From Planctomycetota bacterium (lineage in GTDB: Bacteria > Planctomycetota > Planctomycetia > Pirellulales > Thermoguttaceae): a stretch of DNA of 9,339 bases. Location of the stretch: positions 1 through 9,339 of the forward strand of contig JAMOAF010000340.1 of NCBI GenBank assembly GCA_023621895.1, in the 5' to 3' direction. Shown piece by piece: positions 1 through 7,955 of the stretch (positions within the stretch are counted from its first letter, which is position 1; the number at the start of each line of letters is the position of its first letter). Under the pieces are notes generated by a model. It was given only the letters and a program-made list of their open reading frames with translations. It searched no databases and was not told the origin of the DNA. Position numbers and translations under genes: made by a program.

Positions 1-95
1 CCTGAACCCTGAACCCCGAACCCTGAACCCCGAACCCCGAACCCTGAACCCTGAACCCTGAACCCTGAACCCTGAACCCTGAACCCCGAACCCTG
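1..95. repeat. Tandem heptamer array CCYGAAC upstream of pglY
   Basis: Thirteen complete 7-base units plus a 4-base partial unit (92-95) run from the first base of the window. Nine units are CCTGAAC and four are CCCGAAC (15-21, 29-35, 36-42, 85-91), so variation is limited to one T/C position. The array is cut by the window edge, so its full length is unknown. It ends 13 bases before the pglY ATG and leaves no room for an ordinary promoter or Shine-Dalgarno site in the visible DNA. Read in the register GAACCCY it fits the same GANNNCY pattern as most of the array before pglZ. It resembles the short tandemly repeated heptamers known from cyanobacteria, and arrays I recall from planctomycete intergenic DNA. 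Function is unknown. Confidence 0.93.
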
Positions 96-108
96 CCCCC
101 TACCCACC

Positions 109-3100
109 ATGACCCTACTAAAAGACCTGATCAACATTCCCGAGCGCGTCCAGACCGGCGACTACGTGCTGAAACTTGCCGAGGGCGTTCGCCGGGCGGA
201 CGAGACGTTGCGCGACTACGTCGTCACGCCGGAGCTGGGGGAGGCGTTCGACGACGCCTTGGCGTTCGTCCGCAGCGCGCTGGAGTCGACCACGAGCAAG
301 GCCGCCTACCTGCACGGCAGTTTCGGCAGCGGAAAGAGCCATTTCATGGCGGTCGTCCACCTGATCCTGGAGGGCAACACGGCCGCCCGGGCGATCCCCG
401 AGCTGGCCGGCGTGGTCTCCCGGCACAACGCCTGGATCAGCGGCAAGCGGGTGTTGCTCGTGCCTTACCACATGCTCGGCGCGCACGACATGGAGTCGGG
501 CATTCTCGGCGGCTATGCCGACTTCATCCGCCGGACCCACCCGGCGGCGCCGCTGCCGGGCGTGTACCTGGCCGAGGGCCTGTTCCGCGACGCCGAGAAC
601 CTCCGCCGGCAGATCGGCGACGAGCAGTTCTTCGGGAAATTGAACGAGGGGGCCGGCGGCCCCTGGGGCGAGCTGGACGCCGGCTGGACCGGCGAGCGGT
701 TCGAAACCGCGGTGCTCGCCGAGCCCGGCTCGGAGGAGCGGTCGCAATTGATCAGCGTGCTGGTGGGCCGGTATTTCGGGTCGTACGACACGCAGGCCGG
801 CGGGCGCGGCGAGGCCTTCCTGCCGCTCGACAAGGGCCTGTCGGTGATCAGCCGGCACGCGGCCGCGCTCGGCTACGACGGGCTGATCCTGTTTCTCGAC
901 GAGCTGATCCTCTGGCTGGCCAGCCGCGCGGCCGACCTGAAGTTCGTTCACCAGGAGGGCCAGAAGCTGGCCAAGCTGGTCGAGGCCCAGACGCCGGACC
1001 GGCCGGCCCCGATCGTCAGCTTCGTCGCCCGGCAGCGCGACCTGAGCGAGCTGGTCGGCGACGGGGTGCCGGGGGCCGAGCGGGTGAATTTCGGCGATGC
1101 GCTGAAGCACTGGGAGGGCCGGTTCCACAAGATCACGCTCGAAGACCGCAACCTGCCGGCGATCGCCGAGAAGCGGGTGCTCAAGTGCAAGAGCCCGTCC
1201 GCGCGCGGGGAGCTCGACGCGGCCTTCGAGCAGACGGCCAAAGTCCGCGAAGCGGTGATGAACACGCTGCTGACGACCGCGGGCGACCGGCGGATGTTCC
1301 GCATGGTCTACCCCTTCAGCCCGGCGCTGGTGCAGACGCTGATCGCCGTCTCGAGCGTCTTGCAGCGCGAGCGGACGGCGCTGAAGGTGATGGTGCAATT
1401 GCTCTCGGACCAGCGGGAAACGCTCCGCGTCGGCGACCTGGTGCCGGTCGGCGACCTGTTCGACGTCGTCGCGCACGGCGACGAGGCCTTCAGCCAGGAG
1501 ATGGCGATCCACTTCGACAACGCCAAGCGGCTCTACCATCAAAAACTGCTCCCCCTGCTGGAGAAGCAGCATGGCCGCAAGGAGGAGATCGAGAAGCTGG
1601 CCGAGGGCGATCCGCGCCGGGCGGCGTTTCGCAACGACGACCGGCTGATCAAGACGCTGCTCTTGGCGGCGCTCGTGCCGGAGGTCGAGTCGCTCCGCGG
1701 CCTGACCGCCGAGCGGCTCGCCGCGCTCAACCACGGGACGATCCGCACGCCGATCCCTGGGCGCGAAGGGCAGGAAGTGCTCCGCCGCTGCCGCCAGTGG
1801 GCCGCGAGCGTCGGCGAAATCCGCATCGGCGAGGGCGCCAATCCGGCGATCACGCTCCAGCTTTCCGGCGTCGACACCGACGGCATCATCGAGCAGGCGC
1901 GGCGCGAGGACAACCAGGGCAATCGCATCCGCCGCGTCCGCCAGATTCTCTTCGAGCAGCTTGGCATCGAGGGGGAGGACGAGTACGAGCTGCCGCACGA
2001 GTTCTTGTGGAAGAACACCAGGCGGTCGGCCCTGGTGCTGTTCAAGAACATCCGCGACCTGCCCGCCTCGTCGCTGGAGAACGAGGGCGACTGCTGGAAG
2101 CTGGTGATCGACTTCCCCTTCGACGAGTCGGGGCACGGGCCGAGAGACGACCTCAGCAAGCTCCAGCAGTTCCGCGAGAACCACCCCGGCGCCAAGACGC
2201 TCTGCTGGATGCCGGCCTTCTTCAGCGCCGAGGCGAGGAAGGACCTCGGGCTGCTCGTCGTGCTGGAGCACGTGCTCACCGGCGAGCGGTTCGGCCAGTA
2301 TTCGAACCACCTTTCGCCCCAAGACCGCCAGGCGGCCAGGGCCCTCTTGGAGAACCAGCGGAGCGTGCTCCGGCAGCGGGTCGGCGCCCATCTCGAGGCG
2401 GCCTACGGGCTCGACGCGTCGATCCCCGGCTCGCTCGATACGAGCCACGAGCTGGAGCTGGGCGAGCGCTTCGTCTCGCTCTGGCAGGGGTTCGAACCGC
2501 GGCCGCCGGTCGCCGCCGACCTGGCCGGGGCGATGCACGATCTGCTCGGCCAGGCGCTGGCGAGCGAGTTTCCGGCCGCGCCGGACTTTGAAGCCGAGGT
2601 GAAGATCGGCAACCTGAAGAAGGTCTTCGAAGTGGTTGCCGAGGCGGCCGGGGCCAAGGACGGCCGCGCGCCGGTGGAAAAGCCGCTCCGCGCGCTGGTC
2701 CGGCAGATCGCCAATCCGCTCCTGGTCGGCACGATGGCCCACGAGGCGACCCATTTCGTGCTCGAACAGCATTGGAAGACCCACTTCACGAAGAAGGCCG
2801 CGGAGACCGGCAGCCCGATGACCGCCGGCCAGCTCCGCAAATGGATCGATCTGCCCAAGCCGATGGGCCTCGCCAGGGAGGCGGAGAACCTGGTGATCCT
2901 GGCATTTGCCGAGCAGACCGGGCGGACGTTCCGGCGGCACGGCGGGCCGTTCCAGCCCGCGCTGGCGAGCCTGCCGGACGACGTCGAGCTCTGCGAGGAG
3001 CATCTGCCCGGCGAGCCGGCCTGGGAGGCGGCGGTTGACCGCGCGGGCGGCATCTTCGGCGTGGCCGCCTCGCCGCTGTTGAAGGCGAGCAACGTCGCCG

Positions 3101-3774
3101 CGCTGGCCGCCGAGGTGCGCAAGAAGGCGGCCGCCGCGAGCGTGGCGTGCCATGAATACTTCCGCAGGCTCCGCGAGTGCCTCGAAGCGATGGGCCTCGA
3201 TCCCGCCGGCGCGGACCGCGCGAAGACCGCCGCGGCGACGCTCGAACTGGTCGAGCTGGTCAAGTCGTCGGACGAAGCGGCCGTGGTCGAGGTGCTCGCC
3301 CAAGCGCGGATCGAGACCAGCCAATCGGCCATGGGCGAGTGCCTCGGCAAGGCCGCCGAGCTCGGCGGGACGCTCGAGGGAACTAACTGGGAGATTTTCG
3401 AAACCGCCGGCCGGCTCGCCGACCAGCGCCGCGAGGCGGCCAGTTCGATCCGCGCCGCGGTGGCCCAAGCCCTTTCGAGCGACGAACACGTCACGCAGCT
3501 CGCCCCCGCCCTAAAAGCCGCCCAATCCCAAGCCCTCCGGCTTTTGACAAAAACGATCCCCCCGGAAACACCCCCACCGCCACCCGCACCGCCCGCGCCC
3601 GTCGCAGCCCCGCCGCCCATCCCGTCTCGCTCGGCGACAACGATTATCGACCACGGCAGCACGCAGGCCCAAGGCGCCGCCGAGGCAATCCGGCAGCTAA
3701 ACCAACTACAAGAAAAACTCTCGGCAAACCAGCGTCTCCGCGTCAGCCTGCGGTGGCAAATCGAAGAAGAGTAA
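109..3774 (+). CDS. pglY: BREX type 2 P-loop ATPase PglY
   Basis: This 1221-residue protein is the large ATPase of a type 2 BREX (Pgl) system, related to BrxC and to proteins annotated as DUF6079. A Walker A motif, GSFGSGKS, lies at residues 70-77 (K76). A Walker B, LILFLDEL, lies at 259-266 (D264, E265), followed by a sensor-like strand PIVSFVARQRD at 301-311. The rest is a long, mostly helical region without other motifs I recognise. Near the C terminus is a proline-rich linker (about 1151-1172) and then a short charged helical tail. The length is close to that of Streptomyces PglY (about 1300 residues). The role is ATP hydrolysis within the cytoplasmic BREX machinery; the exact step is not known. 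The ATG at 109 is chosen because the N terminus (LLKDLINIPERVQTGDYVLK) looks family-like and the DNA before it is repeat. No Shine-Dalgarno is present. The first codons and the last 260 bases use CTA, CAA and AAA codons more than the body does. The pglZ gene follows after 123 bases. Confidence 0.88.
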   Translation: MTLLKDLINIPERVQTGDYVLKLAEGVRRADETLRDYVVTPELGEAFDDALAFVRSALESTTSKAAYLHGSFGSGKSHFMAVVHLILEGNTAARAIPELAGVVSRHNAWISGKRVLLVPYHMLGAHDMESGILGGYADFIRRTHPAAPLPGVYLAEGLFRDAENLRRQIGDEQFFGKLNEGAGGPWGELDAGWTGERFETAVLAEPGSEERSQLISVLVGRYFGSYDTQAGGRGEAFLPLDKGLSVISRHAAALGYDGLILFLDELILWLASRAADLKFVHQEGQKLAKLVEAQTPDRPAPIVSFVARQRDLSELVGDGVPGAERVNFGDALKHWEGRFHKITLEDRNLPAIAEKRVLKCKSPSARGELDAAFEQTAKVREAVMNTLLTTAGDRRMFRMVYPFSPALVQTLIAVSSVLQRERTALKVMVQLLSDQRETLRVGDLVPVGDLFDVVAHGDEAFSQEMAIHFDNAKRLYHQKLLPLLEKQHGRKEEIEKLAEGDPRRAAFRNDDRLIKTLLLAALVPEVESLRGLTAERLAALNHGTIRTPIPGREGQEVLRRCRQWAASVGEIRIGEGANPAITLQLSGVDTDGIIEQARREDNQGNRIRRVRQILFEQLGIEGEDEYELPHEFLWKNTRRSALVLFKNIRDLPASSLENEGDCWKLVIDFPFDESGHGPRDDLSKLQQFRENHPGAKTLCWMPAFFSAEARKDLGLLVVLEHVLTGERFGQYSNHLSPQDRQAARALLENQRSVLRQRVGAHLEAAYGLDASIPGSLDTSHELELGERFVSLWQGFEPRPPVAADLAGAMHDLLGQALASEFPAAPDFEAEVKIGNLKKVFEVVAEAAGAKDGRAPVEKPLRALVRQIANPLLVGTMAHEATHFVLEQHWKTHFTKKAAETGSPMTAGQLRKWIDLPKPMGLAREAENLVILAFAEQTGRTFRRHGGPFQPALASLPDDVELCEEHLPGEPAWEAAVDRAGGIFGVAASPLLKASNVAALAAEVRKKAAAASVACHEYFRRLRECLEAMGLDPAGADRAKTAAATLELVELVKSSDEAAVVEVLAQARIETSQSAMGECLGKAAELGGTLEGTNWEIFETAGRLADQRREAASSIRAAVAQALSSDEHVTQLAPALKAAQSQALRLLTKTIPPETPPPPPAPPAPVAAPPPIPSRSATTIIDHGSTQAQGAAEAIRQLNQLQEKLSANQRLRVSLRWQIEEE

Positions 3775-3783
3775 TTCTCAAGG

Positions 3784-3891
<108 letters not shown>

Positions 3892-3897
3892 ATTCCC

Positions 3898-6555
3898 ATG
3901 GTTCCCACATTTACCCAAATCAAGGCCCAAGTTGCCGCGATTCGCCAGAAGGTTCCCAAGGCGCGCGTGATCGGCATCCGCGCCTCGGGCCGCTGGACCG
4001 GCGAGCGGCTCAAACACGACGGCGAGGAGACCTACCTGGTCGAGCAATGCGACTCGCCGCTGGCGATGCGGATCGCGCTTCGCGAAGATTCGGGCGAAGC
4101 CATCAAGGTGCTGATCACCGAGCTGGAGGATCGCGACCTGGGCGAAGACGTGTTGATGCGGCTGGCTCGGCGAAGGCTGATCCCGATCGACCGCTGGCAG
4201 ATTGTCAAGTCGCTGCTGAGGGCCACGTCGATCGACCCGCGGATCGGGCGGCAAAACTGGATCGCCGACCTGCTCATGGAACTGGTCGGCGCGGAGCAGT
4301 TCCCACCGGCCCCCGGCGGGTTTCTCGACGCGGAGCGGGCCTGGTCGATTCTGCTGGAGCGGGCGCTCGGCCTGGCCGGCGACCGGCCCGACCTGTTGGC
4401 CGTGTTGAAATGGTCGATCGACGAGGGGAACGTGCGGCGGTTTCACGCTGCGCTGCCGGAGTTTCGCCAGGCTGCGGCCGAGTGGCTGGCCGACGCGGCC
4501 GGACCGGCGGCTTTGATCGTGCTGGAATGCGTCGCGGGCAATCGCCGGCCCGACGCCTTGCCGATCGGGCTTGCGGCGGGGGTGATTTTTCATCCGCGCG
4601 CCGCCGGCAAGCTGGAGAAGGCGGCCGGCCGACTCGAAGAGCGCTATCTCGGCGGCAGGTCGCCCGAGCCGGCCGCGCTCGCCCGGTGGAGCGCCGCGGC
4701 GACCGAGGTCGTGAGGCTGCAATTGACCGATCCGCGGGTCAAGCGGCAGCAGCTCGACCGGGCCGACGAGATTCTCCGCGAGGTCGGCGCCGAGCCGTTC
4801 GCCCACCTGAGCGGCACCTCGCCCCTGGGGTTCGACCAGCGGCTGGCGGAGTTCGGCGGCCGGCTAACCGAAATGGTCGACAGGGACTCGCTGGACGACC
4901 TCCGCGGGCTGGAAGAGTCGCGGCAGGAGATCGTCAACCACGATGCGGCCGCGCGGGAGCGGCGGCGGCTCGAGCGGATCGACATGGCCGTGCGGCTGGT
5001 CCGCTGGCTCGGCGCGGTCGGCGGCGGCGCGGAACCGGGGTCGCTGGCCGAGGCGGCCGCCGATCAGCTTGCCGAGGGCGGCTTTGTCGATTGGGCGCGG
5101 CTCGCGCTGCGTTCCGGCGATCCGGTGCGCGAACTGTCGGAGGCTTATGGGAAGCTTTTCGAGCGGGTGACCGAGGTCCGCGAAAAGCAGGCCGAGCGGT
5201 TCGCCAGGTTGCTCAAAGACTGGACCGAGGCCGGCTCGACCGGCGATGGGGTCGTGCCGGTGGAAAAAATCCTCGAGACGGTCGTCGCTCCGCTGGCCGC
5301 GGCCGCGCCGGTGCTCTTGATCTTGATCGACGGCATGAGCGCGGCCGTTTATCGGGAACTCGTCGATGACATCACGCGGCACGGCTGGGTCGCCCTGGCG
5401 GAGGAGGGCCGCGGCGCGAGCCGGCCGGGATTGGCGGCGATCCCCAGCGTCACGGAGATTTCTCGGGCGAGCCTGTTTTGCGGGAGGCTGCTGCCGGGCG
5501 GCCAGTCGCAGGAGCAGGCCGGGTTCGAACAGCATCCGGCGCTGGCGGCCCAGTCGCGGGCCGGGGCGCCGCCGCTGTTGTTTCACAAGCTGGCCGTCCA
5601 GGAGATCGACCAGGCCAGCCTGGCCGGCGCGGTCCGCAGCGCGATCGGTTCGCCCGAGCGGCGGATCGTCGGGGTGGTGATCAACGCCGTGGACGATCAC
5701 CTGCTGAAAGGCGAACAGATCGACACCCGCTGGTCGCGCGACGAAATCAAGGGGTTGCCGGCCTTGCTGCACGAGGCGCGGATCGCGCACCGCGCGCTGG
5801 TGATCGTCAGCGACCACGGCCACGTGCTCGACTGCAAGACCACGGCCAGGCTGCACGAAGGGGGCGAGCGGTGGCGGAGCGGCGATGGCCGAGCGGAGGA
5901 GGGCGAGCTGCGGATCGGCGGCGGGCGCGTGGCGGTCGAATCGAGCGCGCTGATCGCGGCCTGGAGCGAGCGGATTCGCTATGGGCTGAAGAAGAATGGT
6001 TACCACGGCGGCATCAGCCCGCAGGAGATGGTCGTGCCGATCGCTGTTCTCTACGCCGGCGAGTCGTACCCGGCCGGTTGGACGGAGGCGGCGGTGGAGA
6101 CGCCCGACTGGTGGGACGAACCGCTCCGCCCGGCCGCCGAGGCCGAAGAGCGGCCGGGAACCAGGCCGGCCCGCCGGGCCTGGTCGGGGCTGCTGTTCGA
6201 TCTGGGCGGCGAAGGAGAGGATTCGGGCGCGGCCGAGCCGGCGGCGGACTGGATCGAGGCGCTCGCGGCCTCGCCGGCCTTCGCGGCGCAGAAGGCGCTG
6301 GCCGGGCGGGCCGTGCCGGCCGACGACCTGTTCACGCGCCTTCTCGCGGCGATCGAAAGCCGCGGCGGGAAGATCACCTCGGCCGCGCTCGCTCGGGCGA
6401 TCGAGTATCCGCCGCTGCGGCTCCGCGGGCTGTTGGCCGTCAGCCAGCGGGTGCTGAACATCGACGGCTACGCGGTCTTGACCCGGGATGAAGCCTCCGA
6501 CACGGTCGAGCTGAATCGCCAGTTGCTTTGCAGGCAGTTTGGCCTGCCGGAGTGA
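3898..6555 (+). CDS. pglZ: BREX type 2 phosphatase-domain protein PglZ
   Basis: This 885-residue cytoplasmic protein carries a PglZ domain of the alkaline phosphatase superfamily, the hallmark of BREX systems. Visible landmarks are VLLILIDGM at 472-480 (D478, likely metal ligand), PSVTEISR at 516-523 (T519, position of the possible nucleophile), INAVDDHLLKG at 595-605, VSDHGHVLD at 637-645 (D639, H640, H642, likely metal ligands) and GYHGGISPQE at 701-710 (H703). All expected metal-site positions appear to be kept. The N-terminal 460 residues are helical and family-specific. After the phosphatase core comes a low-complexity acidic and proline-containing linker (about 727-785). A C-terminal segment (about 809-885) follows that looks like a winged helix. 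Phosphatase activity has not generally been demonstrated, so the biochemical role is open. In Streptomyces, PglZ limits the toxicity of the methyltransferase PglX. The ATG at 3898 directly follows the heptamer array and has no Shine-Dalgarno. The TGA stop overlaps a possible upstream start for the next frame (TGATG, 6553-6557). Confidence 0.93.
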   Translation: MVPTFTQIKAQVAAIRQKVPKARVIGIRASGRWTGERLKHDGEETYLVEQCDSPLAMRIALREDSGEAIKVLITELEDRDLGEDVLMRLARRRLIPIDRWQIVKSLLRATSIDPRIGRQNWIADLLMELVGAEQFPPAPGGFLDAERAWSILLERALGLAGDRPDLLAVLKWSIDEGNVRRFHAALPEFRQAAAEWLADAAGPAALIVLECVAGNRRPDALPIGLAAGVIFHPRAAGKLEKAAGRLEERYLGGRSPEPAALARWSAAATEVVRLQLTDPRVKRQQLDRADEILREVGAEPFAHLSGTSPLGFDQRLAEFGGRLTEMVDRDSLDDLRGLEESRQEIVNHDAAARERRRLERIDMAVRLVRWLGAVGGGAEPGSLAEAAADQLAEGGFVDWARLALRSGDPVRELSEAYGKLFERVTEVREKQAERFARLLKDWTEAGSTGDGVVPVEKILETVVAPLAAAAPVLLILIDGMSAAVYRELVDDITRHGWVALAEEGRGASRPGLAAIPSVTEISRASLFCGRLLPGGQSQEQAGFEQHPALAAQSRAGAPPLLFHKLAVQEIDQASLAGAVRSAIGSPERRIVGVVINAVDDHLLKGEQIDTRWSRDEIKGLPALLHEARIAHRALVIVSDHGHVLDCKTTARLHEGGERWRSGDGRAEEGELRIGGGRVAVESSALIAAWSERIRYGLKKNGYHGGISPQEMVVPIAVLYAGESYPAGWTEAAVETPDWWDEPLRPAAEAEERPGTRPARRAWSGLLFDLGGEGEDSGAAEPAADWIEALAASPAFAAQKALAGRAVPADDLFTRLLAAIESRGGKITSAALARAIEYPPLRLRGLLAVSQRVLNIDGYAVLTRDEASDTVELNRQLLCRQFGLPE

Positions 6556-6583
6556 TGGAGGGCGGTGGTTGGTGGGAGAGGTG

Positions 6584-6609
6584 GGTTCCCAAGCTGGAGC
6601 TTGGGAACC
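6584..6609. repeat. Perfect 12-bp inverted repeat (dispersed-repeat type)
   Basis: The arms GGTTCCCAAGCT (6584-6595) and AGCTTGGGAACC (6598-6609) are perfect reverse complements separated by GG. A direct copy of part of the right arm, GGGAACCAG, occurs at 6603-6611 and again at 6620-6628. There is no T run after it, so it does not look like an intrinsic terminator. Translated in the brxD frame it reads VPKLELGN, a string I remember from many over-extended planctomycete gene calls; that suggests a dispersed intergenic element. In RNA it could form a stable hairpin that affects mRNA stability between pglZ and brxD. Confidence 0.85.
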
Positions 6610-6626
6610 AGTGGTGGATGGGAACC

Positions 6627-6631
6627 AGGAG
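6627..6631 (+). promoter_or_regulatory. Shine-Dalgarno site of brxD
   Basis: AGGAG lies 7 bases before the ATG at 6639. It is the clearest ribosome binding site in the window and decides the start of brxD against the longer in-frame starts at 6528 (inside pglZ) and 6555 (overlapping the pglZ stop). Both longer forms would translate the inverted repeat. Neither pglY nor pglZ has a comparable site. Confidence 0.75.
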
Positions 6632-6638
6632 TAAAAGA

Positions 6639-7955
6639 ATGATTAGCCCTCAGCGCAGGCAGGAGATCATCGACGCCCTGCGCCGCGGCACGGTGCCGCG
6701 GACCAGCCTCGACGCGTTGGCCGTCGGGTTGGAGCGGTTCGAGGCGGCGCTGGAGGAGGAGCTTCGCAAGGTCGTCTCCGGCGGCAGCGTCTTCAAGGCG
6801 GTCCGCGGCGAGTATGGCTGCGGCAAGACCTTCTTTTCGCGCTGGTTGGGCGACCGGGCGCGGAAAATGGGCTTCGCCACCTCGGAAGTCCAGATTTCAG
6901 AGACCGAGACGCCGCTCCACCGCCTGGAGACTGTCTATCGCCGTTTGACCGAACGGCTGGCGACGGCCGACACGCCGCGGGGGGCGATGCGCAACCTCGT
7001 CGACGGCTGGTTCTTCACTCTGGAAGAAGACGTGCTCGCCGAGGGGACGATCGACCCGGGCGACCAGTCGAGGCTGCTCGAGCGGACCGGCGAGCTTCTG
7101 GAGCAGCGGCTGGAAAAGGTCAACCGCGCCGCGCCGATGTTCAGCGCGGCCTTGCGAGGCTACCGCCGCGCCAGGGCCGAGGGCGATCCGGGGACGGCCG
7201 AGGCGATCCTTGCCTGGCTGTCGGGCCAGCCGAACGTCGCCGCCGCGGCCAAGCGGCTGGCCGGCGTCAAGGGCGACATCGATCATTTCGGCGCGCTCAG
7301 CTTCCTCCAGGGCGTGCTGATCGTGCTCCGCGATTCGGGCCAGGCGGGCATGCTCCTGGTGCTCGACGAGGTGGAGACGATCCAGCGGGTCCGCGGCGAC
7401 GTGCGCGACAAGAGCCTGAACGCCCTCAGGCAGTGGATCGACGAAGTCGATTCGGGGCGGTTTCCCGGACTCTACCTGGTGATCACCGGCACCCCAGCCT
7501 TCTTCGACGGCCACCAGGGCGTCCAAAGGCTGGAACCGCTCGCCCAGCGCCTGCACGTCGATTTTCAGACCGACGCGCGATTCGACAACCCCCGGGCGGT
7601 GCAGATTCGCCTGCCGGCCTTCGACCTGGAGCGGCTCTCGATGGTCGGCCGCAAGGTCCGCGACATCTACCAGTCGCACGCCGCAGCGCCCGAGCGGATC
7701 GGCCGCCTCTGCGACGACGCGCTCGTCCGCGACCTGGCCCTGGCCGTGGGTGGAAAGCTGGGCGGCAAGGTCGGCGTCGCGCCGCGAATCTACCTGAAGA
7801 AGCTCGTGGCCGACGTGCTCGACCGGATCGACCAGTTCGCCGACTTCGATCCCCGCGCGCACTACGCTTTGAAGATCGACGAGGCGGAGCTGACGGGGAT
7901 TGAACGCCAGGCGATGGGCGCGGCCGGCGTCGACCAGATCGAGCTTGAGCTGTGA
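6639..7955 (+). CDS. brxD: BREX ATP-binding protein BrxD
   Basis: This is a 438-residue AAA-type ATPase of the BrxD family, found with BrxHI in type 2 and type 6 BREX loci. The Walker A is GEYGCGKT (residues 57-64, K63). The Walker B is MLLVLDEVET (238-247, D243, E244). A sensor 1-like strand, LYLVITGTPAFF, lies at 278-289, and a conserved-looking APRIYLKKLV segment lies at 381-390. The N-terminal helix, ISPQRRQEIIDALRRGTVP, is typical of the family start, which together with the AGGAG at 6627 supports the ATG at 6639. The same frame is open back to an ATG at 6528, giving 475 residues, but those 37 extra residues come from the end of pglZ and from repeat DNA and look non-genuine. The TGA stop overlaps the GTG start of the helicase gene by 4 bases, so the two are probably translationally coupled. 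Its partner is inferred to be that helicase; the biochemical role in defence is not established. Confidence 0.88.
   Translation: MISPQRRQEIIDALRRGTVPRTSLDALAVGLERFEAALEEELRKVVSGGSVFKAVRGEYGCGKTFFSRWLGDRARKMGFATSEVQISETETPLHRLETVYRRLTERLATADTPRGAMRNLVDGWFFTLEEDVLAEGTIDPGDQSRLLERTGELLEQRLEKVNRAAPMFSAALRGYRRARAEGDPGTAEAILAWLSGQPNVAAAAKRLAGVKGDIDHFGALSFLQGVLIVLRDSGQAGMLLVLDEVETIQRVRGDVRDKSLNALRQWIDEVDSGRFPGLYLVITGTPAFFDGHQGVQRLEPLAQRLHVDFQTDARFDNPRAVQIRLPAFDLERLSMVGRKVRDIYQSHAAAPERIGRLCDDALVRDLALAVGGKLGGKVGVAPRIYLKKLVADVLDRIDQFADFDPRAHYALKIDEAELTGIERQAMGAAGVDQIELEL

Noticed and set aside
1..95. CRISPR array or telomere
   Set aside because: Units are 7 bases with no spacers, so it is not CRISPR. 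The resemblance to telomere-like repeats is superficial and the array adjoins a bacterial operon gene.
118..3489. 1123-codon open frame on the minus strand opposite pglY
   Set aside because: It is the antisense shadow of a GC-rich gene; its translation is Arg/Leu/Gly/Pro-rich with no domain, while the + strand frame carries Walker motifs and the whole family pattern.
6584..6609. Intrinsic terminator between pglZ and brxD
   Set aside because: The inverted repeat is strong but is not followed by a T run, and the genes downstream belong to the same operon.
6528..6638. Upstream extension of brxD to the ATG at 6528
   Set aside because: It overlaps the end of pglZ and translates intergenic repeat DNA; the ATG at 6639 has a good AGGAG and a family-like N terminus.
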